A DNA stretch of 64,000 nucleotides from Caprimulgus europaeus (taxonomy: Eukaryota > Chordata > Aves > Caprimulgiformes > Caprimulgidae): assembly GCA_907165065.1 (NCBI GenBank), contig OU015525.1:1637138-1701137 (forward strand), written 5' to 3'. Below the pieces are notes generated by a model, which was not told the DNA's origin, did no database searches, and worked only from the letters and a program-made list of their open reading frames with translations. Every line of letters starts with the position of its first letter. The first letter of the stretch is position 1. This document shows positions 12,337 through 24,543 of the stretch, one piece after another. The position numbers and the translations under genes are program-made.

Positions 12337-12980
12337 CAGGGTTTTAATTTCTCATCTTAGCACATCTATTCCCTCCCAAACAAACCTCAAGGAGGATGTT
12401 TCCTGCAGAGGACAGGTGAGGACAAGGCAGAACATTATGTGAACAAACATTTGTTGAGCCAAAAGAGTTAGAAAAACCAGGATATACGATGCCAGGAAAA
12501 CGATCTCTGTGTCTGAGTGATTCCTCCCCCCAAGATCAGGGGATGCCCATCCCCAGCGACTCTCCCACTGTCACCACTTTCCTTCTGGGGCTGGGCAGGG
12601 TGTGGGTGACATGCCATTGCCTGGACATGGTGTGGGGAAAAGCAGCTTTGTTGAAAAGTATCTTCAACCTGATAGCCTTGTTTATCTCCTGGCAGTCCCT
12701 GCCTGGCTCCTCTTGCTAAACAGGTGCCAACGCCTGCGGTTCCCAACAGCCGCTTCGCTGCTTGGATAAACCGTGAGCGAGTTGTGTCTGTGTGGGGAGT
12801 TATTCCTGCTTCCCTTGAGGGCTGGAGCATCCCCATGGCACATGGGTTGTGACTCTGGAAACAATCCCAAACCTGGAGATGGCTCAAGAAGGCTGGTCCT
12901 GGAGGTGTCCACAGTGGCTGTCACACTGGGGAGATTGTGGGGCTGTTTGTTTTGAAGCAGTTGGATTTGGGCAGCCAAGC

Positions 12981-13171
12981 TGGTCAGACCCTGGCCCAGG
13001 TTGGCCAGAGAAGCTGTGGCTGCTCCTCCCTGGAAGTGTTCTGGGCCAGGTTGGATGAGGCTTTGAGCAACCTGGTCTAGTGGAAGGTGTCCCTGCTGCT
13101 GGCAGGGGGGTTGGGACTGGATGAGCTTTAAGGTCCCTTCCAACCCAAACCATTCCATGATGCTGTGACTC
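12981..13171 (+). mobile_element. CR1 LINE, group IV, 3' end only
   Basis: Starts in RPWPRLARE-type sequence (TGGTCAGACCCTGGCCCAGG), runs through the 3' UTR GGTGTCCCTGCTGCTGGCAG and ends CATTCCATGATGCTGTGAC. Confidence 0.95.
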
Positions 13172-13317
13172 TAAGCTGTTAGGTTTGTCTAAGCTCCAGG
13201 AGGCAGAGTGTTGGCTTTCTAATAAAGATAAAACCTCCTTGCTGTGCTGAAAACATCATGTATGTGGCTAGAAAGGGCGCTCTGACTGACAGCTCCAAGG
13301 CTGTTATCCAGCCTGGG

Positions 13318-14188
13318 TGGGAGTGTTGATCTGCTGGAGGCTGGGAAGGGATCCCTCTGTAGAGGGATCTGGCCAGGCTGGATCCATGGGCCAGGAACAA
13401 TCGCATGAGGTTCAACAAGGCCAAGTGCTGGGTCCTGCACTTGGGTCACAACAACCCCCAGCAGTGTGACAGGCTTGGGGAGGAGTGGCTGGAGAGCTGC
13501 TGGGCAGAGAGGGACCTGGGGGTGTTGGTCAACAGTGGCTGAACATTAGTCAGCAGAATGCCCAGGTGGCCAAGAGGCCAAGGGCATCCTGGCCTGGATC
13601 AGCACCAGTGTGGCCAGTAGGAGCAGGGAAGTTCTCTTCCCCCTGCACTGGGCACTGGTGAGGCCACAGCTCGAGTGCTGGGTTCAGTGTTGGGCCCCTC
13701 ACTCCAAGAAGGACCTGGAGGTGCTGGAGCGTGTCCAGAGAAGGGAACGGAGCTGGGGAAGGGTCTGGAGCACAAGTGTGCTGAGTTCAGGCTGAGGGAA
13801 CTGGGGGTGTTGAGCCTGGAGAAAAGGAGGCTGAGGGGATACCTTGTGGCTCTGTCCAAGTCCCTGCAATGAGGGTGGAGAGAGGTGGGGGTGGGTCTGT
13901 TCAACCAAGGACCAAGGGACAGGACAAGAGGAAATGGGCTCCAGTTGTGGCCAGGGCAGTTGAGATGGGATGTGAGGAAGAATTTCTTTGCTGAAAGGGT
14001 TCTGAGGCATTGGAAGGGGTTGGCCAGGGCAGTGGTGGAGTCCCCATCCCTGGAGGGATTTAAGAGTCGTGTAGACACAGTGCTGAGGGACATGGGTTAG
14101 TGGGGACTGGTCAGTGTTGGGTTCATGATGGGACTTGATGACCTTAAAGGGCTTTTCCAGTCTGGGCAATTCTGGGATTCCATGACTG
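13318..14188 (+). mobile_element. CR1 LINE, group III, 5'-truncated
   Basis: It starts with GTGTTGATCTGCTGGAGG (RT-proximal), continues [20 protein letters not shown], a frameshifted middle, [20 protein letters not shown], the group III block [10 protein letters not shown] and ends GCAATTCTGGGATTCCATGA. A TGA sits in the VNSG region (13540), so the frame is broken. It is the longest group III copy together with 57544-58266. Confidence 0.96.
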
Positions 14189-14977
14189 TGAAAACTTCCC
14201 TATTAATGCTGCAAACATCTGCAAACTTGGTTGATTTCAGGTCCATGTATGACAACACAACCATTAAATCTCATTGGTAACTTAAAAAATACCATCCTGT
14301 GACTTTATTATTTTCCTTTATTTCCTCTCTCCGTGTCCTGTGAGGATCTTTGCTCCCTTTCTCCATGCTGGCCAAGCACTCACATGCCTTGGCTTAACAT
14401 GGAGATGCCACAAGATCTCTCCAGGGTTCTCTCAGTGTTTCTTACGTTCCCTGGGATGAGCCAGTGGTGGATAAGCAGTGCCCTGCTGCTGGGTTATTTA
14501 ATGTCTCAACTTGAAGACATTCCTCAATGAAACCTTCTTAATTCCCACCTGAACACTCTGGTAGTGACATAAAGCCCAGTAATAAAATGTAATGAAGAAT
14601 ATCAGCGTGAAATCAAGATGTTAAAACCTCTGGTGGTGCCTGGCAGTCAATCCTCAGCCTGGTGTTTCCCTTTGCTTTTTAATAGAGATTCAAGTGAGCA
14701 GCTTGTTTGATGTCTTCTTGTATTGTGGGTTTTTTAAGTGGCGCTCAGCACTGGGTGAGGGAATCATTTTCTGTTCCCTTTTCTTCACGCTGTACCATGC
14801 AACTTTGGTCTCCTACATCAATCATTTTCCCTCTAGGGACTTCTGGCTTTTAGCAGAGTTGCTCCTTGGCTCCTGTGTGTTTAAAAGCTTTGGTGTGGGA
14901 GAGATTTCCTTGTTTGCTGCATGTGAGCTGAGCTGCAAATTTCTTTTCAGAGCAGTAAACAACATTAGATCTACTTA

Positions 14978-15739
14978 CAAGGCCAAATGTGAGGTTGTGC
15001 ACTTGGGTTGGGGTGATCCCAGGTATGTGTACAGACTGGGAGAAGAACTCCTGGAGAGCAGCCCTGCTGAGAAGGACTTGGTGGATGAGAAGCTTGACAG
15101 GAGCCAGCAGTGTGTGATTGCAGCCCAGAAGGCCAACTGTACCCTGGGCTGCATCAAAAGAGGGGTGGGCAGCAGGGTGAGGGAGGAGATTGTCCCCCTC
15201 TACTCTGCCCTTGGGAGGTCACATCTGCAGTATTGCATCCAGGCCTGGAGCCCCCAACACAAGAAAGATGTGGAGCTGTTGGAGCAGGTCCAGAGGAGAG
15301 CCAGGAAGGTGATCAGAGGGCTGGAGCACCTCTCATGAAGAAAGGTTGAGGGAGGTGGGCTTGTTGAGCTTGGAGAAGAGAAGGCTCCAGGGAGATCTCA
15401 TTGTGGCCTTCCAGGACTTGAAGGGAGCTTCTAACAGGAGGGAGAGGGACTTTTACATGAACAGAGAGTGACAGGCCAAGGGGAAATGGTTTTAACCTAA
15501 GAGAGGGGAGGTTTAGGTTGGATGTTAGGAGTAAATGTTTCACCCAGAGGGTGATGAGGCACTGGAACAGGTTGCCCAGAGAAGTTGTGGATGTCCCATC
15601 CCTGGAGGTGTTCAAGGCTGGGTTGGATGAGGCTTTGAGCAACCTGGTCTAGTGGAAGGTGTCCCTGCTGCTGGCAGGGGGGTTGGAACTGGATGAGCTT
15701 TAAGGTCCCTTCCAACCCAAACCATTCGATGATTCTATA
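14978..15739 (+). mobile_element. CR1 LINE, 5'-truncated, open for about 120 codons
   Basis: The frame from 14978 to 15338 reads [72 protein letters not shown] and then stops. After a frameshift it continues through the 3' UTR to CCATTCGATGATTCTATA. The plus-strand frame 14694-15338 fuses unique sequence to this remnant by chance. Confidence 0.95.
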
Positions 15740-15846
15740 CTTTGCACCCTTGACCACTTGCTCTCTCTATCTCAAGTCCTGTGCTAACCAATAATGGTTG
15801 GGAAATGTGGACATGCAACTTGATTTCCTTTTCAGAGTAGTTCAGA

Positions 15847-15964
15847 TATATTTATATTTATATTTATATTTATATTTATATTTATATTTATATTTATATT
15901 TATATTTATATTTATATTTATATTTATATTTATATATTTATATTTATATTTATATTTATATTTA

Positions 15965-16044
<80 letters not shown>
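15847..16044. repeat. Compound microsatellite (TTTATA)n then (AAT)n
   Basis: About 118 bp of near-perfect TTTATA hexamers (15847-15964, one ATATATTT interruption) pass directly into about 80 bp of perfect AAT triplets (15965-16044). Both arrays are long and clean, so they are likely length-variable between individuals. Confidence 0.98.
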
Positions 16045-16045
<1 letters not shown>

Positions 16046-18925
16046 TCATTTATTAATCTAGTCCCAGATTTTTTAGGCCTTCTGGTGATACATGGTAGGA
16101 AGCACCAGTTTAAATAGTTTTTCTTTCATATGTGCTGTGTCTTCATGATTCCCAGACAATTTTACCTTTAAACTGAAGGGCCATTTGTCTCTTGATTATA
16201 TTTCTCTTAATGGATATTCCACATGGATCCACTTTCTGTTGCGTGTCAGCAGCTGCTGGATGCGTTGCTGAAAGGCTGGTTTCATTCTAAGTGGTGCAGG
16301 AGAAGACTTTGCCTTTCCTATTCCATCTTCTAAAAACAAAACAAAACAAAAACTCCAAACCTGGCCATCACATCAACCACTTTGTGTGTGCTGACACTTC
16401 CTTTGTCCTGTCCTCTCTTCTTGAAGATCTTAGTGCACATCCCAGGCTGCTGGGCTGGCTAATGCTTTGCTTTTTCTCTTTGAAATATTCATGTGAGCAG
16501 AGTGGTTGGGTTATTTAATGGAGCAACGTGGTCTTTGGAATCCAAAGCAGAAGTGGACTTGTCAATAGCTTTTTAAAAACTTTTCACTCATCTTGGTTGA
16601 TAGCTTGTCAGATTGACATATTTCCCCTCTTTTAAAGTTTAAATGAATTCTGGTACAAGAACTGTTGCTGTTTATAAACAGGCCTTGATGTGTTGTGTTG
16701 GGAGAAGGACAACCTCTGTAAAGGAGAGGAAACTACTGATCCCACCATAGACAGGGAGATTTTCTGCTGTCAAGAGGATCACTGATGTGCCTGAGGGACT
16801 TTTGGTGGGTTGCTTTTCCTGTAAACCCTGGACAAGAAAGTAGCTGAGATAGTAAGAAAGTGATTCAGAGGAGGAGAAAGTAGAGTTGAATGAGTGTTAC
16901 CAATATCTACAGTGACGTGGTTTAATAAAGCCTTGACTGGAGATGACAACGAGCTCTGGGTTGCCTTGTGTTGTGTAAACTCCTTGGCTAAAAGTAACTT
17001 ATCCTTCTTGGGAGAGGATTTTCTCTTTGCTTTCTCCCATCTTTTCTCTCTGAAATGATATCCATGCTGGTGGATTGTCCTTCCAGTGATGTCTCTGTGC
17101 AGTGTAAATGAGATGTGATATCATTTGGAGCTTTAAGTGCTCTGGTAGCACGAGCAATCATGTCCAGCTCTTATTTCCCTTCAGATTTACAGTTCTATGC
17201 AACTCTTTCAGGAAGTTGAGGGTCTTCTGCAACTTGCTCCCTCTTGAAGGGTAAAACCCTTTCTTTCTTCCCACTGGAGAACTGATAAATGATTGAAGGA
17301 GTTGAATAATGTCCTTTCTTCTGCAGCTTCAGGGCTTACAGAAAGTTCCTCTCCCACTTGTTTCATTGGCTTGACTCACCAGTCACCCATACCTTGTAGA
17401 AATGAAGGATTTAACTCTCTTGGAAACCAACTCTGGGCTGGAGCACTTGGACCTTCTCCAGGAAGACATAACAGTCTCTCACTCTACTGCTTCCCATCAC
17501 AAGAGATGTCTCTGTAGGTGAGGAAATAAGTTGCTGTGACTTTTCCTTCTTCTGAGTGTGCTGGTCATGTTCTTCTTGATGACTAAAGGACCAAATCTGT
17601 TTGATTCTTTAAAGTTATCAACTACTACTTCTCAGAAAGGATAAAGATGAGCCACTTCAAGGAGCTAATGAGCCTAGAAAACAGGATTCTGAAGGAAGAA
17701 TCTTCTCTTCTTGTCAGAAAAGACTCTCTCAGGGAGGACCAGAGTTTCCTCATGGCTTTGTCACTTCAGGCGAGTCATGTAATCTCGATACTTCATTTTT
17801 TTCCTCTCTTTGGGAAGGAATTAATACCTTTCCAGTAGAAATGAGGCTCTCTTCAGGATTTACAGCTTGCTTAGAGGTGCTCAAGAATATTTTAGAGTAA
17901 AATAACACGCTGAAGGAATGTCAGAAATTTTTTTTCAGGGAATGTTTTTGTTTCTAACAGTTCTGCCAACCAGTTTCCTCCCACTACATTCAGGTCACTG
18001 GTAGGATGAAGGCTGGAAGTCTGAATCTCCTGCTATTAAAATAGCTCGTAGATTTAAGAGATGGCTCCTGACACATGGCCTGGAGAGCATAATTTGACGT
18101 GGCAGCTGAGTGAAAAAGGTTGGATGTGATTTTTATTTTCAGTGCATGCAGATGCATGAAGGTTTTTTATTTAAAAACAAAACAAAACAAAACAAAACAA
18201 GAAAAAAACCACAAAAACCCCAACAAACCACAAAGAAAAACAAACCAAAAAAGCCCCTCAAACCAAAACTTTTATGTTAAAATCAACTGGGGTCAAATAG
18301 GGATTCAGCCAAGACACTAGAAGAGAGGAAGGATTTTTTTTTCCCCAGGTCTGTAATTTCTGATGGCCTGAAGAGATCTTCTCTGCCATTTGGTAATCCT
18401 TTTAAATTTGAATACCAAACATCCCTCTAAGACCCAGGGAGTGTCCTTCAAATATATTTAGAGTTGATTAAAACCAAACAGCTTTCACCACCACTGAAAG
18501 GAGTTTTCTAGACAACCCTGCAAGCTGCATCAGTGGAAGCTTAACAGTTCCTGGCTGGTGGTGTTGTAACTCATTTTCAAGCCATTTTCAACTTAATTTT
18601 CAAGGACAGAAGCAGGAGTTTCAATTACTTGAATAATTGGAGGGGGAAATAAAACACTTGTGTGGGGAAAGGGGCCTGATAGAGCAGGCTAAGAGCTAGG
18701 AGACTTTGTTATTAATATATTTACTGATTCCCTCTGTGACCTCAGGGTAAATGCTTTTAATGTTATATCTTGATTTTCCTGCCTGTGTGGTGGGAAGAGC
18801 AGACCCCAGTGCTGTGCAAACACTGTGAAACAACTGTTGCTGGTGTTCCTCACTGTAGATTTGCTGTTTGCATCTCAGCTGATCAAAGAAAGTTTGTTGT
18901 CTTACCAGCTCAGAGGGTTTTTGAG
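16045..18925. other. Unique intronic sequence, 2.9 kb without CR1
   Basis: The longest CR1-free interval in the window. It contains AAAAC-type simple repeats near 16333-16351 and 18172-18205 and many short T-rich runs. No recognisable exon, RNA gene or transposon. Small open frames here have no family resemblance. Confidence 0.6.
18172..18205. repeat. (AAAAC)n microsatellite
   Basis: Five to six copies of AAAAC followed by A/C-rich sequence to about 18255. Confidence 0.9.
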
Positions 18926-18930
18926 GCTTT

Positions 18931-19555
18931 TGTGGTGGTTGCACTTGGCCAGCACTGGGCTGGCAGCCAAATGCAGCCGCTCGCTCACTTCCACCCCAGG
19001 GGATAGGGGAGAGAATTGGGGGGCAAAGGGTAAGGAGACTCGTAGGGTGAGAGAAGAACAGTTTAATAATGGAAATAAAACTTAAAATAATATTGATGGT
19101 GAAATAGTAATTATGATAATAACAGTAATAAAATATGCAAATGAGTGACACCCAGTGCCATTGCTCAGCACCCGCCGACCAAGCCCGGCCTGGTCCCAGA
19201 GAACGATCCCGGAGGAGCGACAATCCCGAACCGAATCCGCAATCCCGGGAGAGCGAGAGCCAGAGAGGAAGAGCCCCTCATGGATCTCCTGCCCATGGGG
19301 GACAGGAGATGGAACAGCCCCTTGGCAGAGCCAAATGCCAATTTAGATTATTAATTTAACTAACACACACCACCCCCCTCAGACCTTGCGCTTGCAGATT
19401 AGCAAAATGCAAAGTCCTTTGACTTCCAATGACAAAATGCAAACATCACTTTGTTATCAATGTTCTTCTCCTAACAAATCCCAGCTGAACCCAAACCCCA
19501 GCGCTGTTCTGGCTGCTGGAAAGAAACCAGCTCTGGCCCAGCTCAGAACAAGACA
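18931..19555 (-). mobile_element. Complete solo LTR with 5-bp target duplication
   Basis: On + it starts TGTGGTGGTTGCAC and ends AGACA, with direct repeats GCTTT at 18926-18930 and 19556-19560 immediately outside. That is a perfect 5-bp target-site duplication of the size seen for ERVL-type elements. The body aligns with the 7350-7943 copy, but has an extra CAAAGGGTAAG-type segment near 19023 and an altered 5' part (CTCTGGCCCAGCTCAGAACA). No internal viral genes are present, so this is the product of LTR-LTR recombination. Confidence 0.92.
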
Positions 19556-19861
19556 GCTTTATTCCCTGGTGTGAACCTGATGCCAGCTATGACTGCTCTT
19601 CTGTAAAAGTGAGATGTTTGGACTTCAAGACCTGGTCCAGCATGGCTGATTGCCCATCAGTTGTGCTGTGGTCTGGATTAGTGGGAAGGTCTGGATGAAG
19701 CACCCTCAAGTTTTGCCTCTGCCTTCCAGTTCTCCAGGCTGGGTAATAGCTGATGGATGGGTTGAGGGCTATAGTGATGTTCTCAGCAAGTAGAACAGTT
19801 CCTCTTCCTGAGACCATGTGCTTGTGTGGTGGAGGAAAAGATTAAGCCCAGGAGATTGATC

Positions 19862-20341
19862 TTGAGCCTTCTCTTCTCCAGGCTGAACAGCCCCAACTCT
19901 CTCAGCCTGTCCTCACAGCAGAGCTGCTCCAGCCCTGGCATCATCCTGGTGGCCTCCTCTGGGCTGGCTCCAGTAGCTCCATGTCCTTGTGCTGTTGGTG
20001 GCCCCAGCACTGGAGGCAGCACTGCAGGGGGGGTCTCAGGAGAGCGGAGCAGAGGGGCAGAATCCCCTCCCTGGCCCTGCTGCCCACGCTGCTCTGGGTG
20101 CAGCCCAGGACACGGTTATTGGCTCTGTGCTGGCAGCGCACGGTGCCGCCTCATGTGGAGCTTCTCCTCCCCCAGCACCCCAAGTCCTTCTCCTCAGGGC
20201 TGATCTCCATCCATTCTCCTCCCAGCCTGGATTTGTGCTTGGGGTTGCCCTGACCCAGGTGCAGAATCTTGTACTTGACCTTGTTGAACCTCATGAGGTT
20301 TGCCTGGGCCTTCCTCTCAAGCCTGTTAAGGTCCCTCTGGA
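19862..20341 (-). mobile_element. CR1 LINE, group IV, lacking its 3' end
   Basis: It covers [11 protein letters not shown] through [48 protein letters not shown] and up to the [12 protein letters not shown] region. Its left edge begins abruptly at GAGCCTTCTCTTCTCCAGG. The 3' UTR and tail are missing, which 5' truncation cannot explain, so it has been cut by a later deletion. Confidence 0.94.
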
Positions 20342-20775
20342 TAAAACATCTTAGAAAAGAATGGTGAAGGAAATTGTGGTCCTCTCATTTATCTTTTCAG
20401 TTGCAGTTGAAGGTTCTTTTTGTCCTGGAATACGAAAATTCCTAATTTTCTGAGAACCTGGCTCTGTACCTCTACTGATTGCTCTAACACAGGGCTGGAT
20501 TTTGAACATGTCCTGCAGCCATAATGCTCATGGGGCTGCTTAGAGCAGGCAACTCCTTGTCTGCTCAAAGCTTGGGGTTATAGGTGTTGGGCATTGCAAT
20601 GTCAATGAGATGGAGCTGATGAAGAAGAATGATGTGCTGGGGGTGAGGAGGCAACGCTGCTGCTTGGCTGACACTGGTGAGGAGCACAGCTCTGGTTGCA
20701 CCCATCTCCAGCGAGTGTGTGTCCCTTCTCCTGCTCAAAGGGGTCCTGAAAGCAGGGGGGCTTGGTCAGGGGGGT

Positions 20776-20822
20776 TCATAGAATGGTTTGGGTTGGAAGG
20801 GACCTTAAAGACCATCTAATTC
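20776..20822 (-). mobile_element. CR1 LINE, minimal 3' end
   Basis: Only about 47 bp of the CR1 3' terminus remain: TCATAGAATGGTTTGGGTTG and the following GGAAGGGACCTTAAAG. An extreme 5' truncation. Confidence 0.9.
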
Positions 20823-22023
20823 CTTGGAGAAGATCTGATATCAGGCTCCTTCTTGTGAGTTCCCTGGGGTGGGGGGGAGTTTTTCTTCCTTGTGCCATGT
20901 GGCCCCGTGCTGTTGCGTTCTCCGGGTTGTTTTCAGCTCTGGGAAGCTTGTTGCGTGCATCCACCGTGTTCCTGGGGAATGTGGGAATGCAGTAACCCCA
21001 TTCCTTGGGAATACAATTTGAGCTATGACATAATCCCTGGAGCAAGTGAAGAGCCATTAGCAGCTTCTTCCTTACCACAGTTGGTGGAGCAGAGCTGTGT
21101 GTCTTGAGATTCTGCTCATTCCTGGGTATTTTCTCATGCTCCAAACACTAACAGGTGGCATCCTTCACCGGGGGATGGCTGGGGGGTGAATTATGGTTTA
21201 AATCATTCAACACCTCGGCATGGCTTCCCCTGTTTGTCTGAATTATAGCACTGACCTCCACAATTCATTTATGAACGTGCCCTTAACGTCAGCTCAAGCT
21301 TGAGATCAGAGTGGAACAAGAGAACCCCTGTCCTGGAGTGTGACATTACCTGTGTCCCATCAGCTGTCCACAAAGAACTCATCTTGGCTCTCTCAGGAAA
21401 GAGAAAATTGGGGGAAATGTGAATGAGAAGGAAAAGGAGCTTGAGAAGATCCCAGCTAGAATTACAACTGGGTTGCAAGTGTTTGAAAAACATTTATGGA
21501 GAAGGTCTGGGACCTTGTGCTCTGCAATGATGAGTAGAGTTCAGCACATTTAGGTGCAGGTCTCCAAGATGTCCTAAACTCCCTACACTCCTGTTAGGAT
21601 GTGGGTTTGAGGGTCCTTGTTCTCCTGTTCTCCTCAGTGCCCGCATGAGTGAGCATCACCACTGTCTATCTAGCTTTCCCTTTGAAAACAATCAGGCTGA
21701 AAATTAATTAATTAGAGATGTTAGCAGAGGATCTCAGAGCACTTCACAGGGAGAGCTGCTGGGTGGAAAGCAAGTGGTGTGAGGTGGCATCAGGAAAGGA
21801 ATGCAGGGAGCAACACTGGCTTTTTCCTTTTTAACTTGGAATTAGGGAACAGTTGGGTTTACGTGGTCAAAATGCTGCCAGCGAGTCTCTTTCCAGAGAT
21901 GGGATTTTCCTCTGAATTTCCATCTCTGAAGGCAAATACACATTTAAAACCTGAGGGTCTGTGTGCTCAGTCCTTCACCACCCAGCTCCTGAAGGGTTTT
22001 TTTGGTTACCTCTTCCACAGCAC

Positions 22024-22482
22024 CAGAGAAGAGGGACCACAAAATTGGTGAAGGGTTTAGAGGGGAAGGGTATGAGGAGAGGCTGAAGGCACTTGGATTG
22101 TTCAGCCTGCAGAAGAGGAGACTGAGAGGAGATCTCATCATGGTCTGGAACTTCCTCCCAAGGGGAAGAGGAGGGGCAGGCGCTGAGCTCTTCTCTCTGG
22201 CCACCAACGCCAGGAGCAGAGGACATGGCAGGAAGATGTGGCAGGGGAGGGTGAGGTTGGCCATGAGGAAAAGGTTCTTGAGGCAGAGGGTGGTGGAGCA
22301 CTGGCACAGGCTCCCCAGGGAGGTGCTGATGGCACCAAGCCTGACAAGATTCCAGCAGCATTTGACCAAGGCCCTCAGGGACATGGTGTGAATGTTGGGC
22401 TTGTCCTGTGCAGGGACAGGAGTTGGACTCCATCGTCCTGGTGGGTCCCTTCCAGCTCACAGCATTTGATGATTCCATGGTT
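22024..22482 (+). mobile_element. CR1 LINE, group II, 5'-truncated
   Basis: The frame 22002-22391 is open: VKGFRG-type start, [60 protein letters not shown] and [20 protein letters not shown]. It ends with the group II tail GCATTTGATGATTCCATGG. It is the only group II copy on the + strand; the other six are on -. Confidence 0.95.
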
Positions 22483-23317
22483 TAACTGGTTGTGAAGTTC
22501 ATCACTAAACCTCTTGGCCGGTGAGTTCCTGATCTGTGCCCAGAGAGCAGCAAGTTGCTTGGGAAATACTGGTGGGAAATAAAGAGCTTAAAATGAAGGT
22601 CAAGGAGAAGAATAAAATGAGGTAACCACCTGCAGCACACTGCCTACCTGGGATTGCTGCCATTGGGTGCTGTGCTGAGTGGTACCCTGGTTGTGGAGCA
22701 TCACTTGGAGCTGACATAGACAATGTGAGAAGGAGACAAGTAGCATCTTTGCTAATACTCCCTCCTTTGCTATCTCTTGGAGACCTTCCTCCATGGGTGA
22801 AAGGAGGGGGTATGGATTAAAAAATATGTAATTAGTGAAGATAGAGCTCTGCTGTAGGCTCTGGTGGGCGTTAATTAGTTGTCCTAGGAATTGGTGCATT
22901 GTTAGAAGAAATAAATTCATTAAAAGCTCTTTGTTTTGTGTTTGTTTGGAATCTACTGTGATGGGATCCTGGACAATGACTACAACTCCTCTATGTGCTG
23001 GTGTTGCAGGCAGAAAGCACTGGTGAAGGAAGGCAGGTGGGACTGGGTGATCCCATTGAAGTTGTTCCACCATAAAGTAGATGTAGAAATCTTGCTGCCA
23101 AGGCCAGTGTGGGGTTTTTTATTTCATGTGTTCAGTTTTTAGTGTGTAGCAAGGTCTTTGCAAACCAGGGTGATACCCACTTTGTGGGGGCAAAGAACCA
23201 TCTAGAGGATGTTGCCTCCTATTCGTCACCGTTCCCTGCCTGTATTTCTTGGAAGGATTTTAACCTGTGAAGCCTTAAGTGAAGCTCTGCTGCCTTCTGT
23301 AGAGATGGAAAACCACA

Positions 23318-23502
23318 CAGAACCCCAGAACTGCCCAGATTGGAAAAGATCTTTAAGATCATCGAGTCCAACCATGAACCCAACACTGACCAGTCCCCCA
23401 CTAACCCATGTCCCTCAGCACTGTGTCTACACGACTCTTCAATCCCTCCAGGGATGGGGACTCCACCACTGCCCTGGCCAACCCCTTCCAGTGCCTGATA
23501 AC
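23318..23502 (-). mobile_element. CR1 LINE, group III, 3' end
   Basis: It starts with the group III tail (CAGAACCCCAGAACTGCCCA on +) and includes the UTR with GTCCCTCAGCACTGTGTCTA, then VVESPSLEG and HWKGLARA. It is truncated at about 23502. About 130 bp of unique sequence separates it from the next minus-strand CR1. Confidence 0.93.
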
Positions 23503-23631
23503 GTGTAGATCTGTTCTCTGATTCAATTCCAGCTCTGAAAACTGTCCTACAAAGTTCTCTCTGTTGCTTCCTGGAGCATCCCCAGCTCCTTCTGTGCTGC
23601 AGCAAAGCAGCGTTGTGTCTGTACAGGATGC

Positions 23632-23995
23632 CTGAATCATCGAATCATCGGTGTTGGGAGCTGGAAGGGACCCACCAGGATGATGGAGTCCAACTCCTGT
23701 CCCTGCACAGGACAAGCCCAACATTCACACCATGTCCCTGAGGGCCTTGGCCAAATGCTGCTGGAATCTTGTCAGGCTTGGTGCCATGAGCACCTCCCTG
23801 AGGAGCCTGTTCCAGTGCTCCACCACCCTCTGGGTGAAGAACCTTTTCCTCATGGCCAACCTCCCCCTCCCCTGCCACATCTTCCTGCCATGGCCTCTGC
23901 TCCTGGCGTTGGTGGCCAGAGAGAAGAGATCAAAACCTGCCCCTCCTCTTCCCCTGGGGAGGAAGTTCTAGACCATGATGAGATCTCTTCTCACC
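23632..23995 (-). mobile_element. CR1 LINE, group II, 5'-truncated
   Basis: Tail CTGAATCATCGAATCATCGG on +, then the group II UTR, FFTQRVVEHWNRLLREV-type and [20 protein letters not shown], stopping near EISSH. It has a variant FLLFTQ in place of FLRQR, shared with no other copy here. Confidence 0.93.
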
Positions 23996-24543
23996 TTCTC
24001 ATGTTTAAGCAGCAATATTGCCAGAGCATTTCCCTTTTAACAACTGAACTCTCTCTCATTTTCCTTCCTATAAACGTTTTTTCTTGTGCTGGTCTCTGCA
24101 CTGTCCCTGCTGCTTTCCATGCTGAGCATCATGATGGACCATGGTTGCACATGTGATGGTAGGAGCTTCACCCCTGTTAAATGCTGTTTATGATCTTTAT
24201 TTTCTCCCAGATGTTTTCTGCTCTGGGTCCAACACCTCCCAAGGAGCCCTCTGCCCCGTGAACAAATCAAACCGTACCTTGGTCAGTAACTGGTGGGGAA
24301 TCGTGGGGAAAAAGCCTCTTGTCAGAGTATTTTGTCACTATAATATGCAAGAACAAGTGCTGCCTTCTGGGGTCTTGTTTCTGGTGGGATTTCAGGGCAG
24401 AGGGGCAGCAGAGGTGCAGCTTGATGGAGGAAACATCATCTCTGGCTGTAGGTGCTGTAGGTTTGTTGCAGCCAAGCTCTTATATCTGTAATATCCTGTG
24501 TTTGCATAAATGTCTGTGTCTGAACTGGTCCTGTGAACAAAAC

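Noticed and set aside
7350..19555. A provirus bounded by the two minus-strand LTRs
   Set aside because: The spacing is about 11 kb, but the interval holds CR1 copies and unique DNA with no gag, pro, pol or env remnants, and the right-hand LTR has its own target duplication. They are separate solo LTRs.
22600..23073. 157-codon minus-strand frame with Leu/Gln-rich peptide
   Set aside because: No family motif is recognised, and no splice sites or neighbouring coding evidence support it.
24230..24280. Possible small exon after TTTATTTTCTCCCAG
   Set aside because: The acceptor looks fair, but there is no good donor and no recognisable peptide.
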